Below the pieces are notes generated by a model that worked only from the letters and a program-made list of their open reading frames with translations, made no database searches and had not been told where the DNA came from. The translations under genes and the position numbers were made by a program. A DNA stretch of 64,000 nucleotides from Panicum virgatum (lineage: Eukaryota > Streptophyta > Magnoliopsida > Poales > Poaceae), in assembly GCF_016808335.1 (NCBI RefSeq), contig NC_053149.1, positions 56,225,922-56,289,921 on the forward strand, in the 5' to 3' direction. Below, piece by piece: positions 47,516-58,471 of this stretch (position 1 is its first letter; each line of letters opens with the position of its first letter).

Positions 47516-50500
47516 TCACCTCCCGGCCACGAGACCGCTGAACACTTGGCTGTTCCCAGCCTGCGTCGACTCCCACTCGATGGATGACAGCAGTATTTGC
47601 GAGAGCGCAATCACCACCTGCTTCATGTCAGGCCGTAGAACAGGATCTTCATCCACGCACTGTTTTGCTAGCATGGCCATCTTTGGAGAAGCATTTCAGA
47701 GCATTCAGAACGGCGAGCAAAGGTTCAACAAAATAAGCTGGCAAGATGACTAGGAAAAGTCTAGATCTAATTTGCAAGAAGTACACGAGTTTAAAATTCA
47801 TACCTTGTACACACAGTCATGAGGTACGAGTTTAAAATTCATACCTTGTACACACAGTCATGAGGATACAGGTCCCTTAGATTACGATCAATGCAGTCTT
47901 TCAGGTTCCCCATATACATTGAACTAGGACATTTCCTTAGAGCAGTCAACATCTGTAGAGTACGAAACCAAAGTTGGTGGCTTTTGGAGTAAGAAAAAAT
48001 AAGCAAAATAGGAATTTGAACAAAGTTAAATAGAAAATATATGCTACTTGAGTGATAAGATAAGGCATAAGCTATAGTATTCGGAAGTCAACTGATAATG
48101 AACTGAGAAACTTACAACTGATGCCAATGAGCGCCTTTCAGAGCTTGAGCTTGTGCCCATTCCTTCAGCTCTTGCAATCGCCTCCTTTCCAGATATTAGC
48201 TCAAAAAGTACTACGCCAAAAGCATAGACATCACTCTTCGTAGTTGCCAGGCCATCCCGCAGGTATCTAAGATATCAATGAAAGATTACTACAATACCAT
48301 TGCTAGAGACAAAGTTCACTTCTAATCGTAAGTATGAGAGCAAAAATGCACTTACTCAGGGGCCAGATAACCAAAAGTACCAACAACCTTAGTGACAGAA
48401 GCCTCTGCATCACTGGATTTCACTACTAGTTTTGCAAGGCCAAAATCTGAAATCTGTAAAGGCAAAAGAAGCCATACACAAGGTTTATTAGTTGATGAAA
48501 GTAAAAGGGGACCAAATAATTCAAAGCAGCTAACCTTTGCTCTGAAGGAACCATCAAGCAAGATATTACTTGATTTAATGTCTCTATGAACATAATGATC
48601 CTTTGTGTGCTCGTGAATGTATTCGAGTCCTCTGGCAGCATCAAGTGCGATCTGGACTCTAAAGATCCATGAAAGTGTTGAGTACCCTGAAACAAATAAT
48701 GAAAAGGAATAAATGAACCAATACAATAAATCCTGTGGAGATAGCATAATTAGGTGTTCAAACAAATGGTAACATAATACCAAGTGAGGCACAGACAAGT
48801 CTGTAGCTACTGAGGAAAATAAGATTCAAGTAGTAAATTTAAGAACCAGTCAAATAAACTAAAATAAGCTCAGGAAGAAAGCTTGCGGTATAATTTTGGT
48901 TCCTGGGTCTTAAATACCAGTATTTAAAAGACAACCAAGACCACTGCCTAGTGCTATGCGGTGGCTTGACAGCCATGGTGTGAGTAACTGACATGTCTAG
49001 ATGATCGACTGCTTATGTGGACTCAGGTGGCGACTAGGCAGACCTTGGTGGTCCAAGGCCACACATACCAAACAGGCAAGGTGGTGCAAACCTAGTTTTA
49101 ACATGTCACTATGAGGACTGAGCAGTGGCTCGTTTGATAGAGTTTCCCATCAAGGAGGCCACCCACCCGGGCTCAAATGCAGGTGCTCAAAAAATGTGGC
49201 CATGTGGGTACATCCATAAGAATTGGTTTCAACAATTTTGTCCAGGACAGCCATGGTCGGTAGTCCCCTTCTGGCAAAGCTAGGGTGGTCTCCCAGTGGT
49301 CTCCCAGTTCAATCAAGATTTAAAAAGTCCAATGGCTTCCTCTCCTCCTTACTCTTGGAAAATATTTCACTCCCTAAGTGGGCTAGAAGTTAGGCATTTG
49401 AAACATTGATAGCATAATGCTCTGGAACCAATACACGAGAAAGTTATCAACATTATTTGACACTGGGAGCTCCACAGTCCTAATAAATGAATAGCTTACG
49501 AAAATGTTACTAATTTATGAAGCTGAAAGTCATATTTAAGAACCAGAGAATCTTTGGACATCAAGTGTCAGATGTGGATATACCCTTGCTTTCAGGATCG
49601 TGTAGATGATTTTTGAGTGAACCATTTTGGGAGTACTCATAAACCAGGAAAAGCTCATCCTTACTTGCTGCATAACCAATCAACTCTACCTTTGACAAAA
49701 CATGGGTCACAAAAATGGAGGTTCAGTAAACATGGAACAGCAAAGAATGAATTTAGACTAGGATTTTGTGATAGGATGATAGCTATTAAGTACCGTACCA
49801 GACTAGCATGATGAACCTTACAAAGAACTTTCATCTCCACTATAAATTCTTTAGTTTTAGTGGCCATCATTCTCTTTATCGCAACCTCCTGTAGGCAAGA
49901 TTTCAACTATTGAGCAGGCAATGACAAGGAATATTATGCATAGAAAAGGGCAGCTTTAATGTCAGACCTGGTCCCGGAGAACACCATAATAGACAGAACC
50001 ATATGTACCATGACCAAGAAGATTTGCATCAGAAAATGAGTCAGTTGATGTGAGTATCTCTTCATATGTAAACACAATGGGCTTCTCCCTATCAAACACA
50101 TCTGCTGCCACACCTGTTTGAGAGGCTTGAATCAGTTACTAAATGAAACAAGCAAAACAAAAGTTACAATAGTTAATTTGTGCTGGTAATAGTTTAATAC
50201 TAATCATGGGTTCGTTACTATGTATCTCAGGTGTGGTTTGCATTGAATCCCATTTCAAGAAACTACTTGGTCCTTCTCCAGAAAGCTCCCTTTTTTTAGG
50301 AATGGTGAACTAACCTTTGGGGACACTGGTATGATGATCACCACCATCCGCTCTTGTTGGCTTCGCATTTCCGAATTGGCAACACAAATATCTTCCAGAA
50401 CCATAACAGAAACTACCACTCTTAAGGAGTTGAAACTTATGCTGGTCTGGGCTCTTTCCCTGGTTATTAGGATCTTGGAGATTGTGTCCAAAAAATTTCC

Positions 50501-53500
50501 ATAGGGCAAGTGCAAGGAGAGCAACAGCAATTAAAGCAAGTGCAACTCCCATACTGCCAATAACCCATCCATAAGGAAATTTGGTTGGATGGTGATCTGG
50601 TTTCTCTGCAGTCGTACGCCAGAGGATATTTCATTAGATTATAATAACAAAGTATATTGTTGATTGCAGATAATCAATGGCGCTAAAATTGAAAATTTTC
50701 AACACTGATACTTGGAGCAGAAATATAGGACCAGGATTAAAAAAAAAGGAGGATTATAACAGAAAGAAAATTGAAATAAAATAAGCAAAAAATGTGGAAT
50801 ATGCATATTGCCATATCAAAAACAACTATGACACAAATAGTACATCGATATCATCGATGTAAATCAAAACATTAAGGAATGAGTTGTAAATTATAAAGTC
50901 TCCACAATGAATACCTACTAAAAACATTATGGAATAAGTCAGAAATCACAATAGCAACCTGGCAATGTGTTATCGGTTGGTGCTGGGGCAGGAGCAGGAG
51001 GGGGTAGTGCAACATACGCCTGTCCAGGAACTGCAAATTGGTACAGGTGGATGAGGTTGGAATTGTCAATGAGGATATTTTCCAAAATAAGGACATCACA
51101 AACATTAGATAGAAAGTTATAAGAGGTAATATAAAATGGTAAAAGGTTGACAGAAAGTAAGGCTAAGGTTTCATTTTTAAACATTACAAGAAGGAAAAAA
51201 ATGATGAGAATGACAACAGTAGTAAAGAAAAGTTAACACCCCGAAGTAGGAAAACTAGATCAAAGAATTAGGCTGACCAATAAAATAATGTATGCTGACA
51301 TTATATAATATTGGGAAGCTCAGCAATCGAATGCAGCTGAACTGAGGACACGGCAGTCCAGGTGAGGAACTCAATGTATCAGGGGCGGAGCCACCACTAG
51401 GGCGAGCCCGGGCGGCCGCCCTAGGTCCCCTTGGCCGAGCAGTAGAGGGTATCCTCAGACCTCAGTTCTCCACGCCGCCGGGAAGGGAGCAAATCGCGGC
51501 GGCGCCTACCGGAAGCGAGGACGACGCTGAAATTTGAGAGGAAGACAGGCAACCGCGTACTGGGCTGAGACTTGGTGGCTCGTGGGCCGAGTATTGGGCT
51601 GCGGGACGCTTCAGGCTTCAGCCCAGCGCAGCCTAGGGTTTGCGTGGGGTTTGGTGGCCGCTTGGCCAGCCGCCCAGGTCAGCCGCGCGACATGACCGCG
51701 CCCCCGGCCCCCGCCCGCCTGCGCCTGCAGCAGCTCGTCGCCTCGTCCTCTGGCCTTTGCGCCCGCCGCCCGGCCGCCTGTCGGCCCTCGCCCCGTCCCG
51801 GCCGTCCGGCCGTCGCCCCGTCCGATCATCCGGCCGTCTCGCTGCAGGCCGTCTCAGGCGGCCCTCGGCGGCAGCACCTCCCGCCGGCCGTGCGCGCGGT
51901 GCGCCCACAGCCCGCCTCGGCCCTCGGCGGCGCCTCCCGCCGGCCGCGCGCCCTGCGCCTGGCCGCTTGCAGCCTGCCTCGACCCTCGACGGCGGCGCCT
52001 CCTGCAGCAGCCCGCCTCCCGCCGGCCAGGATTGGGAATTGGCCGATTCAATTGGGGATTTGGTCATTTGGATTTTCGGGGATTTTTGCAATATTGTTCA
52101 TTTGGTGATGGATGGGGGAGCAGATGAAGCCGTTGTGGGTGGGGGAGATACAGCTGGAGATGAGATCGGTTCAAACAGCGGCGCCACAACTAGGCAATCA
52201 GCTTCAATTCCAGTAAAGAAGAAGCGCTATAAGAAACTAGGTATTGCCAAATCTGTGCTTCATTATTTGACTTGATTAGTTATAGTCAATTTACTGATTC
52301 AATTCATTAACTATGCAGAGTTGAAAAGCTTCTTTGTTTCTAGTAGTAGAAAGTCATCAAGTGATAGTAACTCGGGCCCAAGCACTCATGAAAATGGTAA
52401 TATTGCTCAATCTGAAGAACAAGAAGTGCTGCATTCACTAGAAACTGTACAAGAAATGCAAGCTGCTGAAAATGAAGACCAACCATCACATTTATTATTG
52501 ATACTTCCATTATTAAAAAGTAACATCTTGATTCTTGTTGGTTGTTCTACCATTTTTGCTCAAAACATGCAAGCTGTCGTTAGTAGCGAAAATTTTAGAG
52601 TATGAGTCCGCCCTAGGTGAATTCTCGGGCTGGCTTCGCCACTGCAATGTATCACTGCTGTTAAATATCTCAAATTACTGATACATAATATGTGTGATGT
52701 GTAATTGGGTTCAGTTTTTAATGAAGATTAGATGCAGGGTATTATGTGTTAAGTGCAATCACTCAATGTCACATGCATTTCCTTGTGCCAACCTAGAACT
52801 ACATAGCAGCACATTAAGAGATGCTGCTACCAGACCTGTAAGAGACTATTTTACTCCATTTTGTATGTAACAGCAGAGCAACCAAGACAATATACTAGTC
52901 TGCGGTGGTAGCAATTTTCAGGAACTTGTTTAGACACATTGATGTTTCACAAGCCCAGTTGCAGCTGATTATTGGGTAAGAAGTACCTGCCGCCTCACTA
53001 AAGAGCACATCTATCTGTACAATTTTGACACAATCATTCACCGTGCGTGTCCACAACAATGGTCCTGGGACAATTGGTAATTGCCAGGGAAGCCACAAGA
53101 AGTAAAACGTGAATTCCGTGGTACGCTTCACAAGCCCAGACCAATAAATCCAGAGAACCCGTACTTCATAACGAGTAGTAATTATTTAGAGATCCGTGCT
53201 TGCAACAACCCAACAAACTGGGTATCAATCTTTTTTCACAGCGAAATCTACAAAGAGCGAAATGTTTGATCGATTAGTCCGAAATGATCGCTAACATTGG
53301 GATCGCTCACCTGAGTTGAGTGGGATGTAGTACACCTTCCCGGCGGTGATGGGGTCCGGGCCGGCCATGGCATTGGCAGCCTCGATGGCATCCATGCTCG
53401 CCCCGAACCTGCTCGACAGCGACTCCACCGTGTCCCCCTCGACGCCGACGTAGCTGAGGAGGTAGTTCCAGGGGCCAGACGAGCAGCCGCAGAGCAGGTG

Positions 53501-53947
53501 GAGCGCCACCACGGCACCGGGGCGCGGCGGCCGCTGCGCCGCCCCACCCGGCGGCGGCACGGCGAGGCCCGCGTACGCCGCGGCCGCGACGTCGGCCGCG
53601 GTGGCGTTGGGCGCCCCCGAGGCCGCCGCGGAGGAGGGGATGGTATAGGTGGTGTTGGCGAGGTAGGTGCGCGACGGGAGGCAGGAGCAGTTCTTGCGCA
53701 CGAAGGCGTACCCCGGGCTGGCCGCGGCGTCGGCGGTGATGTCCCCCGGCGCGGCGTCGAACATGGACTCGAGAAGGGTGGCATTGTCGGCCCCCGCGCC
53801 GGCGGCCGGGAACGCGAGGAAGGCCGTGCAGACGCGCGAGAGCTCGGAGCAGGCGAGCGGCGCCGACGTGGCGTTCCCCCCGGCTGCTGCGGCGCCGGAG
53901 ACGGCGAGGAGCAGGGCGAGGAGCGGGAGGAGGCGGTGGGGCGGCAT
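47516..53947 (-). CDS. LYK3: LysM domain receptor-like kinase, LYK3 type
   Basis: Plasma membrane receptor kinase of the LysM family, which sense chitin-like glycans; closest in wording to Arabidopsis LYK3 (At1g51940). Exons (minus): 53311-53947, 50959-51030, 50315-50605, 49968-50113, 49799-49888, 49584-49689, 48535-48686, 48356-48453, 48116-48266, 47845-47952, 47516-47680. All junctions are GT-AG and in phase; total 2016 bp, 671 residues. Signal peptide [20 protein letters not shown]; ectodomain with CSC and CGC motifs and a LysM segment ([20 protein letters not shown]); transmembrane helix about 249-272; kinase with GHGTYG at 367, Lys387, HRD at 481-483, DFG at 501-503 and APE. All catalytic residues are present, an RD-type active kinase. 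Start is the only Met before the signal peptide. Intron 1 (2.3 kb) hosts a hAT element; exon 10 has a duplicated donor. Confidence 0.95.
47785..47866. repeat. 41 bp tandem duplication at the exon 10 donor of the LysM kinase gene
   Basis: ACGAGTTTAAAATTCATACC and the following text through GTCATGAGG occur at 47785-47825 and 47826-47866. On the minus strand each copy contains the last codons of exon 10 (CYVK-type end GTGTACAAG) and the donor GTATGA, so two identical donors lie 41 bp apart (47844 and 47803). Use of the second would add 41 nt and shift the frame. Confidence 0.9.
51380..52644 (+). mobile_element. Non-autonomous hAT element in intron 1 of the LysM kinase gene
   Basis: 1265 bp with ends CAGGGGCGGAGCCA and, inverted, CAGTGGCGAAGCCA, and an exact 8 bp target duplication CAATGTAT (51372-51379 and 52645-52652). 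Plus-strand text after 52105 encodes [10 protein letters not shown] and, after a probable intron, [14 protein letters not shown], like the N-terminus of ZMYM1/TTF-type hAT transposases. The rest of the transposase is missing, so it is a deletion derivative. The left part (51570-52070) is very GC rich. Same end type (CAGTGGCGGA) as the MITE at 2234-2443. Confidence 0.9.
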
Positions 53948-54756
53948 TGGGGGCTGCTAGGGTTCTGGCCTCGAGGCGGCGAGGTGGTGGTGGGGCATGG
54001 AGGGTGGCAGTGGCGAGCAGAGTTGAGCGAAGCTGGATGCTTCGCGTGGTCGGGTCACTGGACGCACGCTGCGGGGGAACGGGACGCCGCTTTTAGTAAC
54101 AAGACGCGGTTAATTAGCGCGCACGGCCACGCGACGCTAATTAATTAACAGACGGGAACGGGAGGAGGGTGGCGCTGTTAGATTTGCCCATAATACCCCT
54201 GAATGTCTCTTCCCTTTCGCTTATGTTATGTGGACTCACAGTTGACTCAAGTTTTCTTCGATAATCCCCTAGAGAAAGCTCGTTGATAAACGGGAAAGAT
54301 AGAATCACTCGAGTGGTTGGAGAAGCTTGGTCACTTGATTTCTTTCGCATGCAATGTCCAATAGAGCAATTTGCATTTGAGCTCTTCTTCTACTGTAATA
54401 GGGATACTGCCGATCATAAGAGACTAGTAACCGCCGGTCAATTATACTGATGCCCATGACCGTAATGATATGAAAACATGAGGCAGTTGGTGGCGGTGGC
54501 AAGGAGGCTGCTACGACATCTTGGCAGATGAGGTATTGGATTGAAGAAAATCAGCAAAAAGATGAAAACATGCTAAATTTCCAACTAAAAGCAAAATATG
54601 AGAAACTCAAGTGGCAATGATAGACGCATAATTTCCCATCTTTATATCTAAAGATATGTTTAACCGGCATCTGTCACATAGTACTAACCACTAGTTAGGT
54701 ATGGCAGCGTTGAAACTTGAAACACAAATTTTATAGTTAAACCTACACGAACCAGT
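53948..54756. other. Upstream region of the LysM kinase gene
   Basis: Should hold the promoter and 5' UTR of the minus-strand gene next to 53947. GC rich to about 54100, then AT rich. No TATA box is assigned with confidence. Confidence 0.4.
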
Positions 54757-54770
54757 TGTCTAAAAAAAAA
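54757..54770 (+). mobile_element. 14 bp poly(A) micro-insertion
   Basis: TGTCTAAAAAAAAA lies between exact 14 bp repeats CTACACGAACCAGT (54743-54756 and 54771-54784). Same structure as the insertions at 28003 and 35172. Confidence 0.68.
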
Positions 54771-54814
54771 CTACACGAACCAGTACTGGTGGTTGGGGAT
54801 AAACCTATATTCGT

Positions 54815-55145
54815 GTTTAGATCATTTTGGCGTAAATTTTTTTTAAAGAGAATCTTACTATTTCGGAGTACTAAATAAAGTCTATTTATAATTTTTTTTG
54901 CACGGATGAGTTGTAAATTGCAAGACAAATCTAATGAGGCTAATTAATTCATAATTAATCCATAATTAGCGGATGGTTACTGTAACATCACTGTTGCAAA
55001 TCATGGATTAAGTAGGCTTATTAGATTCATCTCGCGATTTACAATCTATCCATGCAAAAAGTTTTGCAAATAGATTTTATTTAGTACTCTATGCATGTGT
55101 CTAAATATTCGATGTGATGTTTTTTTATGTAAAATTTTAAGATCT
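54815..55145. mobile_element. Tourist-type (PIF/Harbinger) MITE, decayed
   Basis: Contains the familiar inverted halves GTGTTTAGATCA...GTACTAAATAAAGTCTATTT and AAATAGATTTTATTTAGTACTC...TGTCTAAATATTCGATGTGATG around a centre with GGTTACTGTAACATC. The outermost ends have diverged, so exact borders and target duplication are unclear. Confidence 0.6.
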
Positions 55146-55434
55146 TAACAAGGGCTCTATTTTGACTCCGTGTGGTTGAAGACGTGGAAAGGAATTCCGG
55201 TCACAGGCTCGCTCACACAGTCCCTCCTCAAGATGGCAACAGGTAAAATCCACGCGGATATGGGTTTGATAAACCCGCACCCGCAAGCCAAAACCCGCGC
55301 CCGCAACCCGCTACGGGCATAAAACAATACCGTACCCGTACAATCAAGTTTCAAATACATTAGTAGCTGCAGTTTATAGTTCTAATATGAAAAATACAAT
55401 GCAATACAGTACTACCTTTGAGAGTGTGACGAAA

Positions 55435-56520
55435 TCAACTTTGCCCACACATCAAAGCTTCCAATATCTTAGGAGTAAGACGGCTGCGATGCTCACTCAA
55501 AACCCTTCCACTAGTGCTAAAAGCTGATTCAAAAGCTACTGTTGTGATTGGAATAGTTAGGATGTCCCGAGCAATTTGCCTCAAAGTAGGATAATGGGTT
55601 CCCTCCAACTTCCACCAATCAAGGATATCAAAATAATTATCATCATGAGGAAGAGTTTCTTCATACAAATAGCGATCTAGCTCATTCTTACTTCGAACAT
55701 AGCTATTAGTCTTCTTATTTGCAGCAAGAGTTTTAAAAATTGATAACACAGCAGCTGCATCAACTGAAGAACTAGCACCACTAGATGATGTACCCACATA
55801 GTCATGTTCTTTAACTTGGTAGTGTTTCATCAAATCAGATAGCAATTCATGAGCCTCTTCCACATAAATTTCAGCATTTTCTTCACCAAAAAGGGCAATA
55901 TAGCAAGCATGTAGCATTGTCATCTTAAGACGTGGATCAAGAATGACAGCAACAACCATAAGACCATGTATATCAGTCCAATACTTGTCATATTTTTCTA
56001 TCATGGCAGCAGACATTTCCCTAATTTTTTCATGCTCATCATGCTCCCAAGATTTGATTTTAAGTTTGATCTCACATACTTTAGGGGAAAAAAGGTTGGC
56101 TGTCACATATTTAGTACAGGAAAACAGCTCAGTGAGGTCATAGAATAATCTTAATTTATCACAAACTGTACTAGCAAATATCCAGTCATTTGGTGGTGGA
56201 CAAACATAGTTCCTATCAAGCTCACCCAAGCGTTCGAAAATCTTCCTATAGGGTATAGCAATCTTAAGCATGATATAGGTTGAGTTCCATCTAGTTTTAC
56301 AATCTAGTTGTAACTTCTTGACCAATTCAACCTTTTCATCTAGTGTTGTTTTCTCAAACTTTTCATACCTCTTTGGTGTAGCAACCCAGTAAGCAATACT
56401 GTCTCGAATGTTTGAAAGTGCACTTGCAATTATTTCCATGCCATCTTTGACGATGAGGTTGAGAATGTGTGCGCAGCACCGCATATGCAGCCATTTTGTC
56501 AAGAGTGACAGTTGATACCC
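55435..56520 (-). pseudogene. hAT transposase, C-terminal part with dimerisation domain
   Basis: In the shifted frame: KWLHMRCCAHILNLIVKDG, KLQLDCKTRWNSTYIML, FDILDWWKLEGTHYPTLRQI, VAFESAFSTSGRVLSEHRSR, the central and Dimer_Tnp_hAT regions of RICESLEEPER-like hAT proteins. It ends at a TGA where relatives usually have Trp (after ALMCGQS). Together with 56363-57412 it formed one transposase; a deletion at about 56505 separates them. Confidence 0.87.
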
Positions 56521-57412
56521 TCCGATCAATATCCCAGCTTTGGAGGCACTTGTGCAATGCATCACAAATAGCTTCTGCAGTATGGGGGCATGGCACATAC
56601 ATAAACCTACACATAACAAAGCATAGTTCAGTTTTAAAGTTCATAATTTATAGAAAATATAAATCTGAACAGCAAGCAACAATTCATGAAAAGAAAGATA
56701 ATCACCTCAAAATGCAGCTTTTAAGCATCCACGAGTCATCAATAAAATGTCCAGTGACAACCATATAACCTCTTTTTTGATTATCAGCTGTCCAAAGATC
56801 AATTGTAACAGCAACACGGCAATTGGTCCTTTGCAAGAATATCCTAGCTTTCCTTTTCTCACCCTCATAGAAATGCATTATGTCCCTTCTAATAGTGTTT
56901 CTAGTACCCATTTTAAACAAAGGCTGCAGGGCACTAACAAACTTACGAAAACCATGGTGATCAACAATGGACAGTGGGTACTCATGCAATATAATCATGG
57001 AATAAAGAGCTTTCCTAGCCACTTCTTGATCAAACACATAGTTTTCTACACTCAGTGCTCCTTTTTCAGTGGTTCCAAACTGCAAATTAGTTTGAATTTT
57101 ATCCCCTGGCCTCTTGTTATTTAAAGGACAAGATGTGAGATGGGTTTTCAGATGGGTTGTACCATTCCTTGAGACAGCTGAAAGATTCTTGCCACAATGC
57201 TTGCATTTGGCCTTCCATTTTCCATCAACACACACTTGGGTGAAGTCATTCCACACTTTAGAATATTGCTTCCTCTTTTTACCAGGACCAGCAGCTTGTT
57301 CCTCTCCATCTGAAATGTGCACAACATTTTCTTCTGTTGTATCAGTTGCAGCTGCTATAGCACCTGATGCTTGGGAGCCTGGAACTTGGGAGCTACTAGG
57401 TGTACTAGCCAT
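56363..57412 (-). pseudogene. hAT transposase, N-terminal part with BED zinc finger
   Basis: Starts at ATG (57410-57412), MASTPSSSQVPGSQASG. The BED finger is WKAKCKHCGKNLSAV...THLKTHLTSC. Then NYVFDQEVARKALYSMIILH and RVAVTIDLWTADNQKRGYMV, the start of the RNase H-like catalytic domain. A GT-AG intron (about 56607-56704) joins SCILR to FMYVPCPHTAEAICDAL. After VSTVTLD about 25-30 codons found in relatives are missing and the frame changes, so the product is truncated. Confidence 0.85.
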
Positions 57413-58236
57413 TGCAACTGCAGAACAATTAACATGTTCAGATCATGCCAATACGAATAGATCAAGCATATACAAGAGCAGATCTAGTGTACACAAGAGT
57501 AGATCAATGCATGCGGCTGCCACTGCAGTACATACATGAGGGCGAGCGGCGGACGTACCTGTGGACGTGCAGGAGCTTCTGGTCCTGGCGTCGGGGCCGA
57601 GCGGAGCTGCGCCTGTGCAGGAGCAGAAGCTTCTGGCGTTGGGAGACTGGGGAGCAGCGGCAGAATGCTAAGGCCTGACCGGAGGGAAACTTGCGGAGCA
57701 GTGGCCGAAGGGGGACCTGGAGCGGCGGCCGGAGGGGGCCTGGAGCGGCGGCCGGAGGGGGAGAGGCCGACCGGAGGGGAGCTGCTGGCCGCCGAGACGC
57801 CGAGCCCGCCAGGGAGAGTGCCGGCCGGAGAGGGAGACGCCGACCGGAGGGGAGAGCGGCGGCCGGAGGGGAGCCGGCGGCCCTGGAGGCCGAGCGCCCG
57901 AGGGGTTGGGTACTTGGGTTGGGGGCGCAGGGGCTAGGGGTGATGGGGTTTGCGGCTGGGACTGGGAGTCAGGGTGGGTGAGTGGCGGCTGGGAGCCTGG
58001 GAACAGCAAACCCTAGAAACTCTTATATATACTCATGTATTTGGGCCCACATGTCAGCGGGTATGCGGGTTTGCGGGCTCGGGTATTAAATTTTGAAATC
58101 CGTTAGCAAATACCTGTCGGGTTTGAATTCGTACCCGCGCCCGCGGGTACGAACCCAGACCCGAATCCGCGCCCAACGGGTTCGGTGTCCGCGGATTTGC
58201 GGGTTTTTTCTACCCGTTGCCATCTTGAGTCCCTCC

Positions 58237-58458
58237 CTCTCTCTCCAGAGGCAATACGGGGACAAAAAATCATGCGCATCCAAGTATGTACTATATAGTC
58301 CAGAAACAGGGGGAGCTTTGCTACAACATGCCCAAGCGGCGGGTAGAGCACATTTAACGAGCCCTCTGTCTGTTGTCTTGCACAGTTTACATATACTCTA
58401 GTGTTTAAAAGGGTTAGCAATCCAAAAGCACCCGATGATGCTAGGTCAGTCCTCACGA
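58237..58458. other. Short spacer between the hAT element and the GC-rich retroposon
   Basis: Non-coding; continues the host sequence interrupted at 55228. Nothing recognised. Confidence 0.4.
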
Positions 58459-58471
58459 TACTGTGGGGCGT

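Larger units (their letters stand above)
55228..58228 (-). mobile_element. hAT transposon with BED-type transposase, 3001 bp
   Basis: Ends TCAAGATGGCAACAGGTA and, inverted, TCAAGATGGCAACGGGTA match at 17 of 18 positions. An exact 8 bp target duplication GTCCCTCC flanks it (55220-55227 and 58229-58236). Subterminal zones are full of ACCCGC/GCGGGT boxes. It carries a transposase gene on the minus strand (55435-57412) that is damaged by a frameshifting deletion. Intact ends and a perfect duplication indicate recent insertion, probably mobilised by another copy. Confidence 0.95.

Noticed and set aside
52895..53131. Coding-like minus-strand frame in intron 1 of the LysM kinase gene
   Set aside because: The exon 1 to exon 2 junction (53311 to 51030) is in phase and matches the family without it; no homology was recognised.
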